From Scenedesmus sp. ARA3 (Eukaryota > Chlorophyta > Chlorophyceae > Sphaeropleales > Scenedesmaceae), in contig RWJK01001863.1 in NCBI GenBank assembly GCA_004335835.1, positions 219 to 64,218 on the forward strand: 64,000 bases of DNA, given 5' to 3'. A model generated the notes under the pieces. The model saw only the letters and a program-made list of their open reading frames with translations, had not been told where the DNA came from and searched no databases. Positions 26,301 to 37,039 of the stretch are shown here, one piece after another (within the stretch, counting starts at the first letter, position 1; the number at the start of each line of letters is the position of its first letter). The position numbers and the translations under genes were made by a program.

Positions 26301-26686
26301 AGCAAGCTGAGCTGGCAGTCTTTCAGGAGCAGCTGGGCGGCCAGTTTGCACCTGTCCATGACTACCTGGTCCGTGTGCACAAAGGTGCGTTGCAGTGCAT
26401 ACTCTGCTTGCATGTCGGGTAGCTGGGATCCCCAGTGCTGTGTAGCTGTACTGACTGGCACGTGTTGGCACAAGTGCCACCTGTGTCCAACGCCAGACCT
26501 TTTGGTGACGCTAAACTTCAAACGGTGCTGTGTGTTGTTGCAGGTGCTGCTGCTGGTGGGGCCTCAGTGCGTGGGGACGAGGTGAAGGAGTGCCTGCTGG
26601 GCATGGTGGGGCGGGATAAGGCCAAGCTGGAGGCATGCTTTGCGCTGGAGCAGGTGGTGTTCAGGGCAGTGCTGGCGGGGCAGTGA
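20376..26686 (+). CDS. NEK-family serine/threonine protein kinase
   Basis: Sixteen-exon model: 20376-20440, 20552-20636, 20833-20865, 21235-21331, 21568-21653, 21881-21929, 22087-22213, 22330-22419, 22709-22865, 23112-23235, 23437-23570, 23771-24254, 24476-24597, 24880-25886, 26092-26384 and 26544-26686. All phases close, giving 1031 aa. The kinase domain is N-terminal (about residues 15-265). It shows a split Gly loop G-x-G-Q-Y-G, the LVCLKRI lysine, [25 protein letters not shown] in place of [32 protein letters not shown] and a final QRPS. This pattern is NEK-specific. NIMA-related kinases act in mitosis, cilia and microtubule control. The tail of about 750 residues has a Lys/Glu/Arg-rich helix ([14 protein letters not shown]), long Gln/Ala/Ser tracts and an acidic [13 protein letters not shown] segment, as many NEKs have. 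The ATG in exon 1 precedes a typical kinase start. The subfamily is not resolved. Confidence 0.87.
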
Positions 26687-27274
26687 GGCTGGCAGTGTGG
26701 GGTCTTGCAGTACAGAGACATGCACTACAGTAGGCAGAGACGGCTGTTTTGTGTAGGGGGGTAGGATATGTTGGCATCTATTTTAGAAAGTATGTGAGGC
26801 ATAAATACTTCGCGCCACACCAAAGTGGACCAGCAGAACACCATGCAGCTGAGCGGTGTGTTTGCAGGACTGCAGCAATGTGAGGGTGCTGGCACTGCCC
26901 ACCAGCCCGCCCATCAGTGCGCAGCCGTGAGCATTGTTAAAGGGATGTTTACACCGTCTTGATGGTGAATGCTTCGTGTACGTGTGTCTCAGGTCATCAC
27001 CCACTGAAGAGGCGCCAGTGTCCAGTGTTGCTGCATCCAAGGATATGTTCATGAGAGATTGCCCCATGTAAGCGTTGTTTCAGCTGCGCAGCACAACTCT
27101 TACTTCTTTAACTGAAGTATCTGCATCTTGTGCTTTCGGTCGACACGCGAGGTTGAATTCGAGAAGCCCTGGACGAGCTCGTCACAACAATTTATCGGCG
27201 CCAGCGGTTGCAATGAGTGCCGCGTAGGTGAATTTGTGGGCTTTGATTCTGAATTGGTTTAGAAGGAGGCTGAA
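26687..27274. other. Intergenic, NEK 3' flank and next promoter
   Basis: 588 bp between two plus-strand genes. TGTAA occurs near 27066 and may end the NEK transcript about 380 nt past the stop. Nothing else is recognised. Confidence 0.35.
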
Positions 27275-29250
27275 GTGCATCATACGCTGAGTAGTATAAG
27301 AGCAGCTGCAGCTGGCCCTGCCAGCCTTCACTTCCTGCAGGCTCGCACACCAATGCTTGCAGCTCGCTCCTTCTGTAAGATGTCTCGAACAACGCTTTCA
27401 GTTGCCTCGGTAGCTAGCAGCTGCAGATCAGTGCTGCTAACTCCCAGCCTGCACAGGCTGCCCTGTGCAGCTGCTGTACCATGTGATGCTCACCACAAGC
27501 AGTCCACGCGCAGCATTGTGCTGCACAACAGCTCCAGCAAACTGTATACAAGGCATCTCAGCGTGCAACAGGCCAGCAGCAGGGCCGGCCTCTACACATG
27601 TGCTGGCTCTGACAGCAGCAGTGGGGGTACCACCAGCAGCGCTGGCGATGGAGACAGCAGCCACAGCAGCAGCAGCAGTACACTAAGGGGGAAGATAGGT
27701 TTCGTAGATGGTGGCAGCGACCGCATCACTGGGATCAATGCGGTGGTTGGTATAGGCAGCAGCTGCAGCAGCGAGGATGAAGATGTATACTACCTTGTTG
27801 ATACCTTGAAGAACCCTAGTGAGGAACACGAGCATGAGGCACTTTGGGTCGACGCACCGGAGTGCGTGAATGACATTGCCTGGGAGGAGGAGTGCTACCC
27901 ATCCGAGTTCACCAACACCGGGAAGTGGCTGCTGGTGAGTGCAGCAGGCAGTCAACTAGTTGCTTCTGTCTCGGCATGGTCATCAGCCTGCTGGGTGGTT
28001 TCTGCAGGTTCGCACGGGCGTTCCAACAGCTGCCTTAAGGCTGCTGCTCTCTGATGCAATCTGCGCCATGCGCTAGTCGCTGAGAGGACAAACATTGGTC
28101 GATGCGTGCAGTCAATGCACGAATCAAATGCACCAGGTATCACGCATTTATATGTTGTTGTTGTTGCGCATTGCAGGCAGTCCACCTGAATGCAACCTGC
28201 TTGCATGGCAGCGGGTCATGTGGTGCCTTAAAGCCTGCTAAGACTGGCCTGCATGCAGTCATCTGGTCAAGTACCCCTGCACATGCAATGCTCCTGCAAC
28301 AGTCATGCGGCCGTGCACAACATAACACGGTGTGCATGTTGTAAAATGACAACTCTTCCTGTTCAACACCAACACCGCCACCCAGCGGACAGCACTACTT
28401 CAAGCAGTTTCTACATGTGACGTATCTACTGCGCTTGCCTTACCCTGTCTGTGCATGTTGTGCTCTTCCCTTGCAGTTCTACCAGACCAAGCTTCTCGAC
28501 AAGGCCTGGCATCGTGCCAAAGACCTTCTGGCATCAGGCGAGCTGCCTGGAGTCATTGGCATCGAGACAACCACAGCAAACCCAGGCTCCTATGCCCTAA
28601 GCCCTAACTATGACCCTGAGCAAGGCGTGCTCAAGTTCTATGGAGGCAGCCCTGAAGATGAAGCTGGCACGCGTCAGCTGGGTGAGATGATCCTCAGCAA
28701 GATGAACTACCACGGCACCGGCCGCATCGGCTCGTATGTGCGTTGGGGTTATGTGTATTGGAAGAGCCATGCAGCCACTCAGCAGGGAAGGTACAGCAGC
28801 AGCAGTGACAGGGTGAGCAAGTTTAGATTGAGCTATGAGCCCTGGCAGCCAGAGAAGATCCTGCAGGAGGCTGGGTTTGACCAGGCTATTGTTGAGCAGC
28901 TGCAGCAGGCGCATAGGAAGCGCGTGGATGACATTAATAATCAGTCTATGAAGTGTTGGCGCAGCAGCTTGGCAAAAAAAGCTGCAGTCGAAGTTGCAGC
29001 AGCTGCTAAGGCTGCAGGCGAGGCAGCTACCGCTGCCAGGGCTGCCGCGAACGCTGCAGCAGCAACAGCAAAGGCAGCAGGCGCTGCTGCAGCTGCAGCG
29101 GAGGCGGCAGCAAAGGCTGCTGCAGCAGCTGAGGCAGCGGCAGTCTGGGCAGCAGAGATGAGTGTTGATGGTGCTGGTGCTGGGGAGGGTGCTAAGGGTG
29201 CTGCTGCATCCAACGATAAGGGCATGCCGAAGTGGGATCCGTTGGGCTAG
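27275..29250 (+). CDS. Organelle-targeted protein with possible Bles03/DUF1917-like domain and Ala-rich tail
   Basis: Two exons, 27275-27934 and 28477-29250, joined in phase 0 (GTGAGT donor, TTGCAG acceptor), give 477 aa. The first ~70 residues are rich in Ser, Ala, Arg and Leu with few acids (MLAARSFCKMSRTTLSVA), as in chloroplast or mitochondrial transit peptides. A Ser-rich linker and an acidic patch follow. The conserved-looking core spans the intron: GKWLL, then FYQTKLLDKAWHRAKDLLAS, GVIGIETTTANPGSYA and a YHGTGRIGSYVRWGYVYW block. The G-K-W-hydrophobic start followed by D-x-x-W-x-x-A recalls the Bles03/C11orf68 (DUF1917) family, but this comes from memory of the pattern and is not firm. 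The C-terminus carries about 65 residues that are mostly alanine with scattered K, E and R. That the gene is real is likely; its function is unknown. Confidence 0.6.
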
Positions 29251-30286
29251 GGCGGTGGTGCTTATGGGCAAAGATGTGTTGAGCACGCTTGTTACGAGTA
29301 CGGTGCGCGAGAATTGGGGTACGTGTCAACTTGTGCTAGGGCGTTGTGTGGCACCAACTGCACATGTGTGTCATCTTTGATTTGTGGGTGTAAGCTGCTG
29401 AAAACAGTTCATAAGCAGGCTGTGGCATCTGAGCATGCACTGTGTAAAACGCGCTACGCTGGCGCAGTGTGACTGCTGAGCATGCTGCACACCAGCAGTG
29501 TGTACAAGTGTGCCACGCAGCACCATGCATGCAGCTGGACACTGTTTTCGAGGGTGTGGCGTTTATCACAGCAAGTACTCAACACAATAGCTGACCGTGC
29601 TGGGTTTGAATAACTTTGGATAGCACCATATCGTGTGTTGCAGGACAGATTGCCGGCTGACAGGTGCATTGCAGTGGTGGCATGTAAGTTACATCAACTT
29701 GACCCGATTGGTGCCGCTAAAAATACAGCAACAGCTGCAAGCCTGTGCTTGCCAAGCTCTTGCGGCAAGTGCACCTGCCCATCAAGACGGTGTCTGATTG
29801 CGTTCACAGCGATTGCACACGCCCCAGACATGCTGGCATGGTGCCGTTTGCAAGCAGCGCCACTAGCCCATCACTGGGCTTGAAAACTTCTGTAGATTCC
29901 ACAAGGCATCTGTATGCCAGCGCGGCAGTTGTGGGACCTTGTAGGCCTGAGCAGCCGCACACGCTATGCAAATTTGGTGTTGCCGACGACACAGTAACCC
30001 CCACTAGACAGGGCATGCATAGCAATCCAGTGACTTCTTGAGCAGCCGCATCGCCTCAAATGTTGCAGAAAAGCATACAACGCAGGCAACGGCCATGACT
30101 GTAGCAGTACCAACACATACTGATCGCAAGTAGCGCACATAGTTGCATATGGATAATGAAGGGGTCCAAAAGCAGTACAGCTGGTGTATACTAGCACCAG
30201 CGTCAGTAAGAATCTGGTTGTGTTCAAACCGACCCCGCCTGCAGGCACTTTATCACCAGATACAGATTGTCCGCTGCAAGCACCAG
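29251..30286. other. Intergenic, convergent genes
   Basis: About 1 kb between a plus-strand gene ending at 29250 and a minus-strand gene ending near 30287. TGTAA occurs on the plus strand at about 29388 and 29442. No coding frame is supported. Confidence 0.4.
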
Positions 30287-30312
30287 TCATTTTCTGCTAC
30301 CGTTCCCTCTTC

Positions 30313-30344
<32 letters not shown>

Positions 30345-31230
30345 GCCTCTTCAACGGCGTCCGCTAGTCCTGCTGGCCTGGCCACTACTAGCGTGCAAAA
30401 GCTCTCAGCATGGTCAGTGCAGCCCTTTGCGTTGGCTGCCATGCACGCCTGCAGCAGCAGCAGCAGGCGCAGGCGCCAAGCAAGATAGAATGAGATGATA
30501 GTTGCATGTGGGTCCCGGCCCCAACTTAGACGGTAGGAGCCACACCAAGGCATACACAGCTGCTGTGTTGCACATGTAGGCGTGTACGGCATGCGTCAGT
30601 GGAACGTCTAAACATCACGCAGTTGCATTGAGCTGTGTGCAACGGCTGGATTGTTGCGGTGTCAGGGGCCCACCTCCACGTAACGGTCCTCACAGGCCTC
30701 TCTCTCAGCCCATGGCTTGCCTGCATCGAAGGCAGCAGCAGCAGCAGCAGCAGCAGCGGCGGCGGCAGCAGCAGCAGCAGCAGCCAAAACAGCTGACATG
30801 CAAGGTCAACAAACGGCACCGCAGAACCAAACACCGCGGCAGCTGTGGTGCTGTACAACTGGGTGTGGCACAGTATGGCCAGCTGCGCTGCAATACCGTG
30901 ACACAGCAATGCAACAGTCATCAGGTTGCAGCATGTGGAGTTGGTGTGCTGCCGTCAGACAGTGCATTTGCATATTGCACCACACAGCAGGTGCTCTCCA
31001 GCAGCACAAGGCTGGCTGCCGCCAAAAAACCATGGACCAGATTAAAAGGGCAATCAACAAAGGCAGCACTGTGCAGTGCTCAGCTGCTTGTGCAACGCTG
31101 CTTGGCAAGCAAAGGCTGCAGCTGCTGGTCGTCATTCAGCGCTGCTGCTCACTGTTGTTCCAGGGCAGCCAGCGCAGCCAGGCGGGGCCCCTGCAGTGGT
31201 CCATGGCCCGCAGGCAGCAGCCAGACCTGC

Positions 31231-31322
<92 letters not shown>

Positions 31323-31925
31323 TACATGCGTTGAAATAATGAGCTCTCTGGTGATGGTGATGGTGCATTGCAGCTGCAGAATGCTGCCGTTGTGAGCACT
31401 GACAACTGTGCAGGGCGCCGGGCGCAGGGTGGCTCAGCCACACAGCAATTGCATGAGCTGAAATCTGGGTGTTGAAGGCTGGCACAAGGTTGGATCGTTG
31501 CATTAATATCAGGCACAGTGGCTCCACATACCGCATTCATACTACAGGCACTGCCTCAGATGTGCTGCTTTAGCCTTTTCTCACCTGGCCCCATCGAGGC
31601 AGTTTGAGGACACCTTGTGGATGCAAGTCTGCTTGAATTGCTGCCGTGCAGCCTCAGATGGGAAGTCCTGCAGCACCACCAATTGCTGAAAGGTGATGTA
31701 GTTAAATCTGGAACTGCAGCTGCAAGTAAGACAGGCTTCGAAGGCGCTAAGCCTGCCACTGCTGCTGCTACTGCTACTGCTGCAACTGCTGCTGTTGGAT
31801 CTCACCAGCAGCAGGCTCCCATCCCAAGCTTTCCGCGGCACACGAGCTGGCCGAATACCTTGCTTCCATATCGTGATGCCTAGCTCGCTGCACTGCTGTT
31901 CTATGTCTGGCTCATCTGTGCTCAT
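30287..31925 (-). CDS. Unrecognised protein with poly-Ala tract (tentative exons)
   Basis: I do not recognise this gene and the model is provisional. Exon 1 (31925 to about 31590) starts MSTDEPDIEQQCSELGITIW, carries VPRKAWDGSLLL and LQDFPSEAARQQFKQTCIHK, and can end at a GTGAGA donor after CLDGA. A middle exon may begin after CTGCCGCAG just below the CAG run (about 31230). Another exon, about 30800-30674, reads through poly-Ala into AAFDAGKPWAEREACEDRYV and ends at a GTGGGC donor. The last exon (about 30452-30287) reads ACMAANAKGCTDHAESF, LVVARPAGLADAVEEAQ, a Gln run and a stop. The last two joins keep phase. The middle exon and the poly-Ala exon can be joined in phase, but other joins are possible. 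A Ser run in exon 1 may be an intron. Support is protein-like composition and splice borders only. Confidence 0.35.
30490..30522 (-). repeat. Copy 2 of the dispersed ~30-bp element
   Basis: Read on the minus strand: GGGGCCGGGACCCACATG followed by CAACTATCATCTC. It shares the core of the copy at 1909 with several mismatches. It lies within the unresolved minus-strand gene. Confidence 0.4.
31233..31320. repeat. Uninterrupted (CAG)29 triplet run
   Basis: 88 nt of perfect CAG on the plus strand (CTG on the minus). It is the longest pure triplet run in the window and sits just upstream, in the minus-strand sense, of a possible exon acceptor. Its length is likely to be unstable and error-prone in assembly. 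Confidence 0.9.
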
Positions 31926-33381
31926 AATCCCTCACGGCCATGTGCGCTCGCGTGGCCTGCTAGGCTACGTGCGAAGCACCGATCATACTATCTATACAAA
32001 AAGGCAATGACAATTGCTCAGATGTTTATCGATGAACAGTGCGTCCTGCTGAGCAAACGATTCCTTGGAACCAGGCAGTGGATCAGTGGCCAAACAGCTA
32101 GCTGTAGACCATGGAAGCTCCGCGTTGTACTACTCTACAACTACATACAGAATATTACCTTAATATTCCCTAGCACCTGTCTGCTGGCTTTGTGATGACA
32201 TCTGATCGCCCGTTGACTGCCAACTTCGACTGCAAGCCCTGAACCGCAAAGAGCCACACTTGCAGCCCTGGTCTGCACATTTCAGCTAAGAACAGGGATC
32301 AAAAACCTGCATTCCTATGTGCATGTAGTCTGTGCATGTTTGTTTGCAGAAGCACGGTCGAAGCAAGCGCAGCAGCATGCATGTTGCGCAACATGCAAGC
32401 TGTCACCGCTAGCTAGTGACACCAGCTGCAGCGTGGTCTCTCATGGCTGATCTCCCTCCTCTCTTTGAAACACGTCCAGCACTTTTATACCCGTCATCGC
32501 TCCAGGCAACTGGCTGGTGGCGTTCAGCCCTGACGTAAGAAACTGGCAATGACAAGCGCCAAGCCCTGGGGCGCAGGCTTGCCTGCTCACCATATAGACT
32601 GGTAGCTACCAGTCGGACTGGCTCAGCAGCTTTACCGCAGGTAGCAGCACGACATCACGCATTCACGCTGCCCCGACAGAACGAACAACAGGCATTTGAG
32701 CAAGTGTCAACAATCACTTCTTGCGTAGCAAAACACGTGAAGACTCGCCACGCAGGCAACCACAGTACGCGTAAGGTCCATGTTTTCCTTTCCGGTGGTA
32801 CTGCCGCTCCTAACAACAACACCCAAGGTAGATCAATTTCTTGCGGGGGTGAACCGGTGCAGCAAGCTTTCAGGCGGAGTGCTGTTGGCGAGAAGCTACG
32901 GTGAGTCGTGGATCAGGCTCAAGCATTGAGGGGCTCGTGGTGCCTAGCATACAGATGAAATATCGTAGGACCGCAATTTGTTGTCAAAATGCTGCGCAGC
33001 AGTCACGACAATGCTCACTGACCGTGATCGTGGCAAGATGCTGCATCGCACTGGTGGCTCGTCAGTACTGTGTGCCCAGCAGCAAGAGCAGCGACAGCAG
33101 CAGCAGTAGGGCAGTAGCAGTAGCAGTGCTATCATCAGTGCCACTGTCAGTAGCAGTAGCAGGCTTGAGCAGGTGCTGTCAGTTTGAACAGACACTGCAA
33201 CACATAAGAGGCTGTGTCACTCCAAGCCCAGCAGTGACACTAGATGACCAGCCTGAGTCTGTTGTGCATCATGCACAGGATGCGCAGGATGATCCTGCTG
33301 CATGATGGCACGGGCCGAGGCGCCCATCCCCTTATTTACTTCGGAGCACAGCTCTGATAAGCAACTGCTGCTTGGCGGCCT
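31926..33381. other. Intergenic region between divergent genes
   Basis: 1.46 kb upstream of both the unresolved minus-strand gene and the first multi-TM paralogue. A block at 32543-32571 is shared with the region upstream of the second paralogue. Short open frames at 32704-33305 show no family features and may be 5' UTR. Confidence 0.4.
32543..32571 (+). promoter_or_regulatory. Upstream block shared by the tandem paralogues (copy A)
   Basis: CTGGCAATGACAAGCGCCAA followed by GCCCTGGG matches 36033-36061 with about four substitutions. It lies roughly 0.84 kb before the first paralogue's ATG. Its conservation while flanking sequence has diverged suggests promoter function or retained duplicated DNA. 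Confidence 0.45.
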
Positions 33382-35145
33382 GTGCTCGTGCAGAGCACGC
33401 GCAGTAGAAGACCCTTCTCGATCGGATCACACGCACAGCATTATGCTGGTAGGCAGAAGATGCGTGCAGTGGGCCGTCCAGAAAACACAGCAGACGTGCC
33501 TAAGAGCAGCACGAAGCCTGACAAAGAAGCCAAGCAGGCACATGCACATGAGCAAGGTTCAGACATCACTCAAGCCCGCGATGCTGACGGCATCATTGTG
33601 GACATGTCAGCACCTGAAGGCAGCTTGCATGCAGATTCAGCACTTCCGCCAGCTCAGAGCAGCGCTGCTAGCGGGGGTGCTGCTTCAGTTTGGCAAGGTC
33701 CTTGGACGCTCGATGACTCGAGCACAGGCGCAGCAGCTGTTGGCAACATAAGCTGTTGGGGCAGCAGCACAGCTGGGCCTGCAGGTGCTGCAGTTGACAG
33801 CACAGGTGCTGGAACCAGCAGCACAGGTGCTAGCCATCCAGAGGAGCCAGTATCAGTTGTTGCTCAGCTGCAGCGCCGTGTGCTCTGGGCGAAGGTGTGG
33901 GTGACGGTGTTTGCTTACGGCTTTGATGCATGCGCTGCACTGGTGTTCACCCTGGCTGTGCTTGGCACGGTGCGGCTGGCTGTGCTGCAGGGCTTAGCAC
34001 TGGCGGGGGTTGCGCTGGGCACAGTATGCTATCTTTTTGGCTTTGTCTTTGTGCCTCCAACCATGGCTGCTTACGCAAAAGCTGCTGCATCTAGGGAGCG
34101 CAAAGGGGGTTGTTGTCGGGGTGGGCGCCACAGCAATGTACTGAAGCTCTGCACCTGGAGAGCCATCGCCAACTGTGCACGCGGAGGGCTTGTGCGTGCT
34201 TCAGTGGCGTATCTGATCAATGTAGGTAGTATTGTGATAACGTTCTCTGCTGCCATCAGAGGGTCGCTGTGGCAGCCTGACCTTTCTTTGATCTTGAGAA
34301 TCGGTGTGGGTACTTACGTCTTTGGTTATTGTGTCCTGCCCCTGCTATTTCATTGTGCCTGCATAATCTACGCTTGGAGTGCTGTCAGACGCCTCTTTTG
34401 CTGGCCAGGCAGGCATGAGCTACCCAAGTTCTACCGTCTGTTGGTTGCTACCATTCTTGATGACTTGCCGGCTGTGTGGGCATGGCAGTGCTGGGTTGTT
34501 TTGGCAGCAAAGGCTGCGAAGGTTGTTGGGAAACCAGCTGCTGAGACAGGTTTCCCAGGCTTTCAGCGGCCAACACCATCCCAAGCAGTGATCACCCCAA
34601 AGCTGCTGCGACTGTCTATCTCAGCATCAGTTGACAGGCTTTTTATGAGCTCGTGGTTGATGTTCCAAGTGTACTTGCTGACTGAATGGCTGCGCATTGT
34701 GCTGCTGTTCGCAGCCACATACATCGCTGCCTCGTGGCGCCAGCCGGTGCTCGGTAGCACTGCAGAAGCACAATCTGCTCCTTACCATGTGCGTCTGGCA
34801 CTGGCTGTGCTGTCTTTGTCAGTCACCTATATCAAGTCAGTCCGCGACAAGTGGAAGCTGCTTGAGCGTGGGGTGTCACAGCTATCACATGCAGGCGCTG
34901 TGGTCCTGCAATTTGAGCATCAGCTGCCAGCACAGCACAAGCCAGCAGCTGCAAAGCTAGCATACATGAATACAGCTGCGGGTTTCTTTCAGCGCTGGTG
35001 AGAGATCAAGGCAGCATTGTATGACATTTCTGCTGAGCAGATTGCATCGCCTGAGGTGCAGCAGGTGCTGCTGGTGGTGCAGGAGATGGTGCGCAGAGCC
35101 AACAAGGCTGTGCTGTCTGATAATGTGAAGGCATGCTACCTGTGA
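33382..35145 (+). CDS. Multi-TM protein paralogue A, TGA in place of Trp near the C-terminus
   Basis: A single uninterrupted frame of 539 codons from ATG 33382 to TGA 34999-35001; a second ATG lies at 33460. The first ~165 residues are hydrophilic and rich in Ser/Ala/Gly. About six or seven hydrophobic segments follow: roughly residues 172-220 (VWVTVFAYGFDACAALVFTL onward), 275-295, 305-335, 365-385, 415-455 and 465-485. Basic loops such as SVRDKWKLLERG lie between or after them. I do not recognise the family. Paralogue B encodes the same protein and reads TGG where this copy has TGA at 34999. Here the same frame stays open for 47 more codons, ending VQQVLLVVQEMVRRANKAV and CYL before a TGA at 35143-35145, just as in B. 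The stop therefore looks like a recent nonsense change. A splice site at this GTGAGA is an alternative. No introns, unlike most neighbours. Confidence 0.6.
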
Positions 35146-35888
35146 GCATACACGCAGTGCAGGCGCACTGCAGCAATGTTCCAGGAGCGCAGGAGCCATC
35201 TAAAGGTCAAATTTTTTGTGGTCAGCATGGGCAAGTTGCCTGAAATGCAACACCAGCTGCTGCTGTTCAAGGCGTGCAAAAAGGATTGTACATAGTGAGG
35301 CACCACCAGCATCATTCCTGCAAGGAGCCGCCAGCTGCAGGATGGGCTGTGAAACTCGCAGAGCAGATGCACATACCTGAGTCGGCAGCAGGTTATACGG
35401 TGGTATTCCTGCTGTTGCTGTTGTTTTGAGGCCAGTCACTAACAGTCTGACCATGTTGTGGCTGGGATGCTGGTGAGATATGTAGTGGAAGGCTGGCATC
35501 AGCAGCTGTTAGCTTGGTATGCACATACTATGTGATGATCAATGCAGGTTGAGTGTTTGTTGCCAACGCTTTTAGCAAACTCTACGTGTGCTTGTGCAGC
35601 ACTTTGATGCAGCGTCCTGGGGTGAAGCATCTTGATGTGTGCGGGTGCAGCTCTGTGCCTAACAGGTCTCAGGCCACCTATCTGTCCTGACACCGCCGGT
35701 GTGTCAGCGGCATGTCAGCGGCGCAGCGTGACGCTGCGGCATCGTTGTGATAAGGGGCGTATTGCCGTGGCTTGCATCAAGTTTCATGAAGGTGTAGTTT
35801 GTGCTCTGCTGTTATGCCGTGCATGGTGCATTGAGCATTGCCGTCCAGACAAGCTCAGCAGCAACAAGCTGGTGTGAGCGGCCGCCGC

Positions 35889-35907
35889 TACTGCCGCGGC
35901 GGCAGTA
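35889..35907. repeat. Perfect 9-bp inverted repeat, GC-rich
   Basis: TACTGCCGC-G-GCGGCAGTA, arms separated by one base, next to a NotI-like GCGGCCGC. It could form a small hairpin. Function unknown. Confidence 0.6.
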
Positions 35908-36032
35908 CTACGACCGAGGCACAGCACAAGCCTTGACCAGCTGATGCCCGTGACTTCTGCGGTGGATAGCAGCAGGTACTTACTGTAATCATGGTATGAA
36001 GCATACTTTCGGCTTCCATTTCTGTCTGGCAG

Positions 36033-36061
36033 CTGGTGATGAGAAGCGTCAAGCCCTGGGC
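36033..36061 (+). promoter_or_regulatory. Upstream block shared by the tandem paralogues (copy B)
   Basis: CTGGTGATGAGAAGCGTCAA followed by GCCCTGGG, the counterpart of 32543-32571. It is about 0.9 kb before the first in-frame ATG of paralogue B. An AT-rich ATTAAATAAG lies about 20 bp downstream. Confidence 0.45.
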
Positions 36062-36243
36062 CTGATCACCCCACCATTAAATAAGCATGCCTGCTGACTC
36101 CGCTGAGCTACCCAAGATAGCAGCAAACCATCAGGCATTACCAAGCCACAATATCAATTCAATTCGTCGGTGATTTCTACCGGAACGATTCCGGACACGG
36201 GGAAGCTCACCACGCTGGCCAGCACTGTGCACGAAAGGCCTAT

Positions 36244-36279
36244 TTTTTGCCGAGTCGCGGTGCTGCAGCTCGGCAAAAA
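36244..36279. repeat. 11-bp inverted repeat with 14-nt loop
   Basis: TTTTTGCCGAG and CTCGGCAAAAA are perfect complements separated by 14 nt. It could be a hairpin in RNA or the remnant of a small inverted-repeat element. Confidence 0.65.
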
Positions 36280-36638
36280 GACAGCAGGGCAGCAATCAAA
36301 CAAAATTTTCGTGTGAACCGCTGGGGTGGTTGCAGCAGGAGCGCTGGTGGCATGATAGCAACGGGCCGACGCAAGGCTTCCTGGGCTGTTTAAGGCCTTA
36401 ATGACCCACAAGGCGTAAACCACAAGTTGAGCAGATTATGATGGGTGTTCTACAGCGCACGAACAACACTGGCTGTAGCAGAGCACTCACGACACTGCTC
36501 AAACACCTACAGCAGCAGAGCAGCTAGTTGAAAACCACCCACTGCCTCGCATCAGCCAGTGCTGCGTCTCTAGCACTGAAATACACAGCGATACTGGCAA
36601 CACCATCATGCACAATAGCAGTGGCATGTGCACCAGGT

Positions 36639-36673
<35 letters not shown>

Positions 36674-36949
36674 GGTCTAAAGCGTGCCGTGGCGGCATGC
36701 CATATCAGGAGCTGCCAAAGAGGCACAGCCAGGCCCAGCAAGCACAGGAGGGTGCGCGATTGGTGCGCAGACATCAGACTCTGAAGGGATGACCCCTTAT
36801 GTCAACCCCTTCTATCGCATTGAAAGCGCAGCACGTCGGTTTACTGCTGCTCTGCTGCCACCCCGTGCTCCTTATGCAGAGCAATAACGTGATTGTGCAC
36901 GGCAGACCACCAGGTCATACACGCAGCAGTACCCAAGCCAGCAGCCAAG

Positions 36950-36998
36950 ATGGCTGCTGATTCATCCCCAGCAACCACAGCAGCCGCTGTGCAGATGC

Positions 36999-37039
<41 letters not shown>

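Larger units (their letters stand above)
35146..36949. other. Intergenic region between the tandem paralogues
   Basis: 1.8 kb without a supported gene. It holds two inverted repeats (35889-35907 and 36244-36279), the shared upstream block at 36033-36061, and a CAG run of about ten units near 36643-36673. Confidence 0.5.

Noticed and set aside
30628..31395. Plus-strand open frame with long poly-Ser
   Set aside because: It exists only because the CAG run has no stop in any frame; flanks have no domain or codon signal.
34999..35001. Selenocysteine TGA
   Set aside because: The paralogue has Trp at this codon, and no SECIS-like structure was identified downstream.
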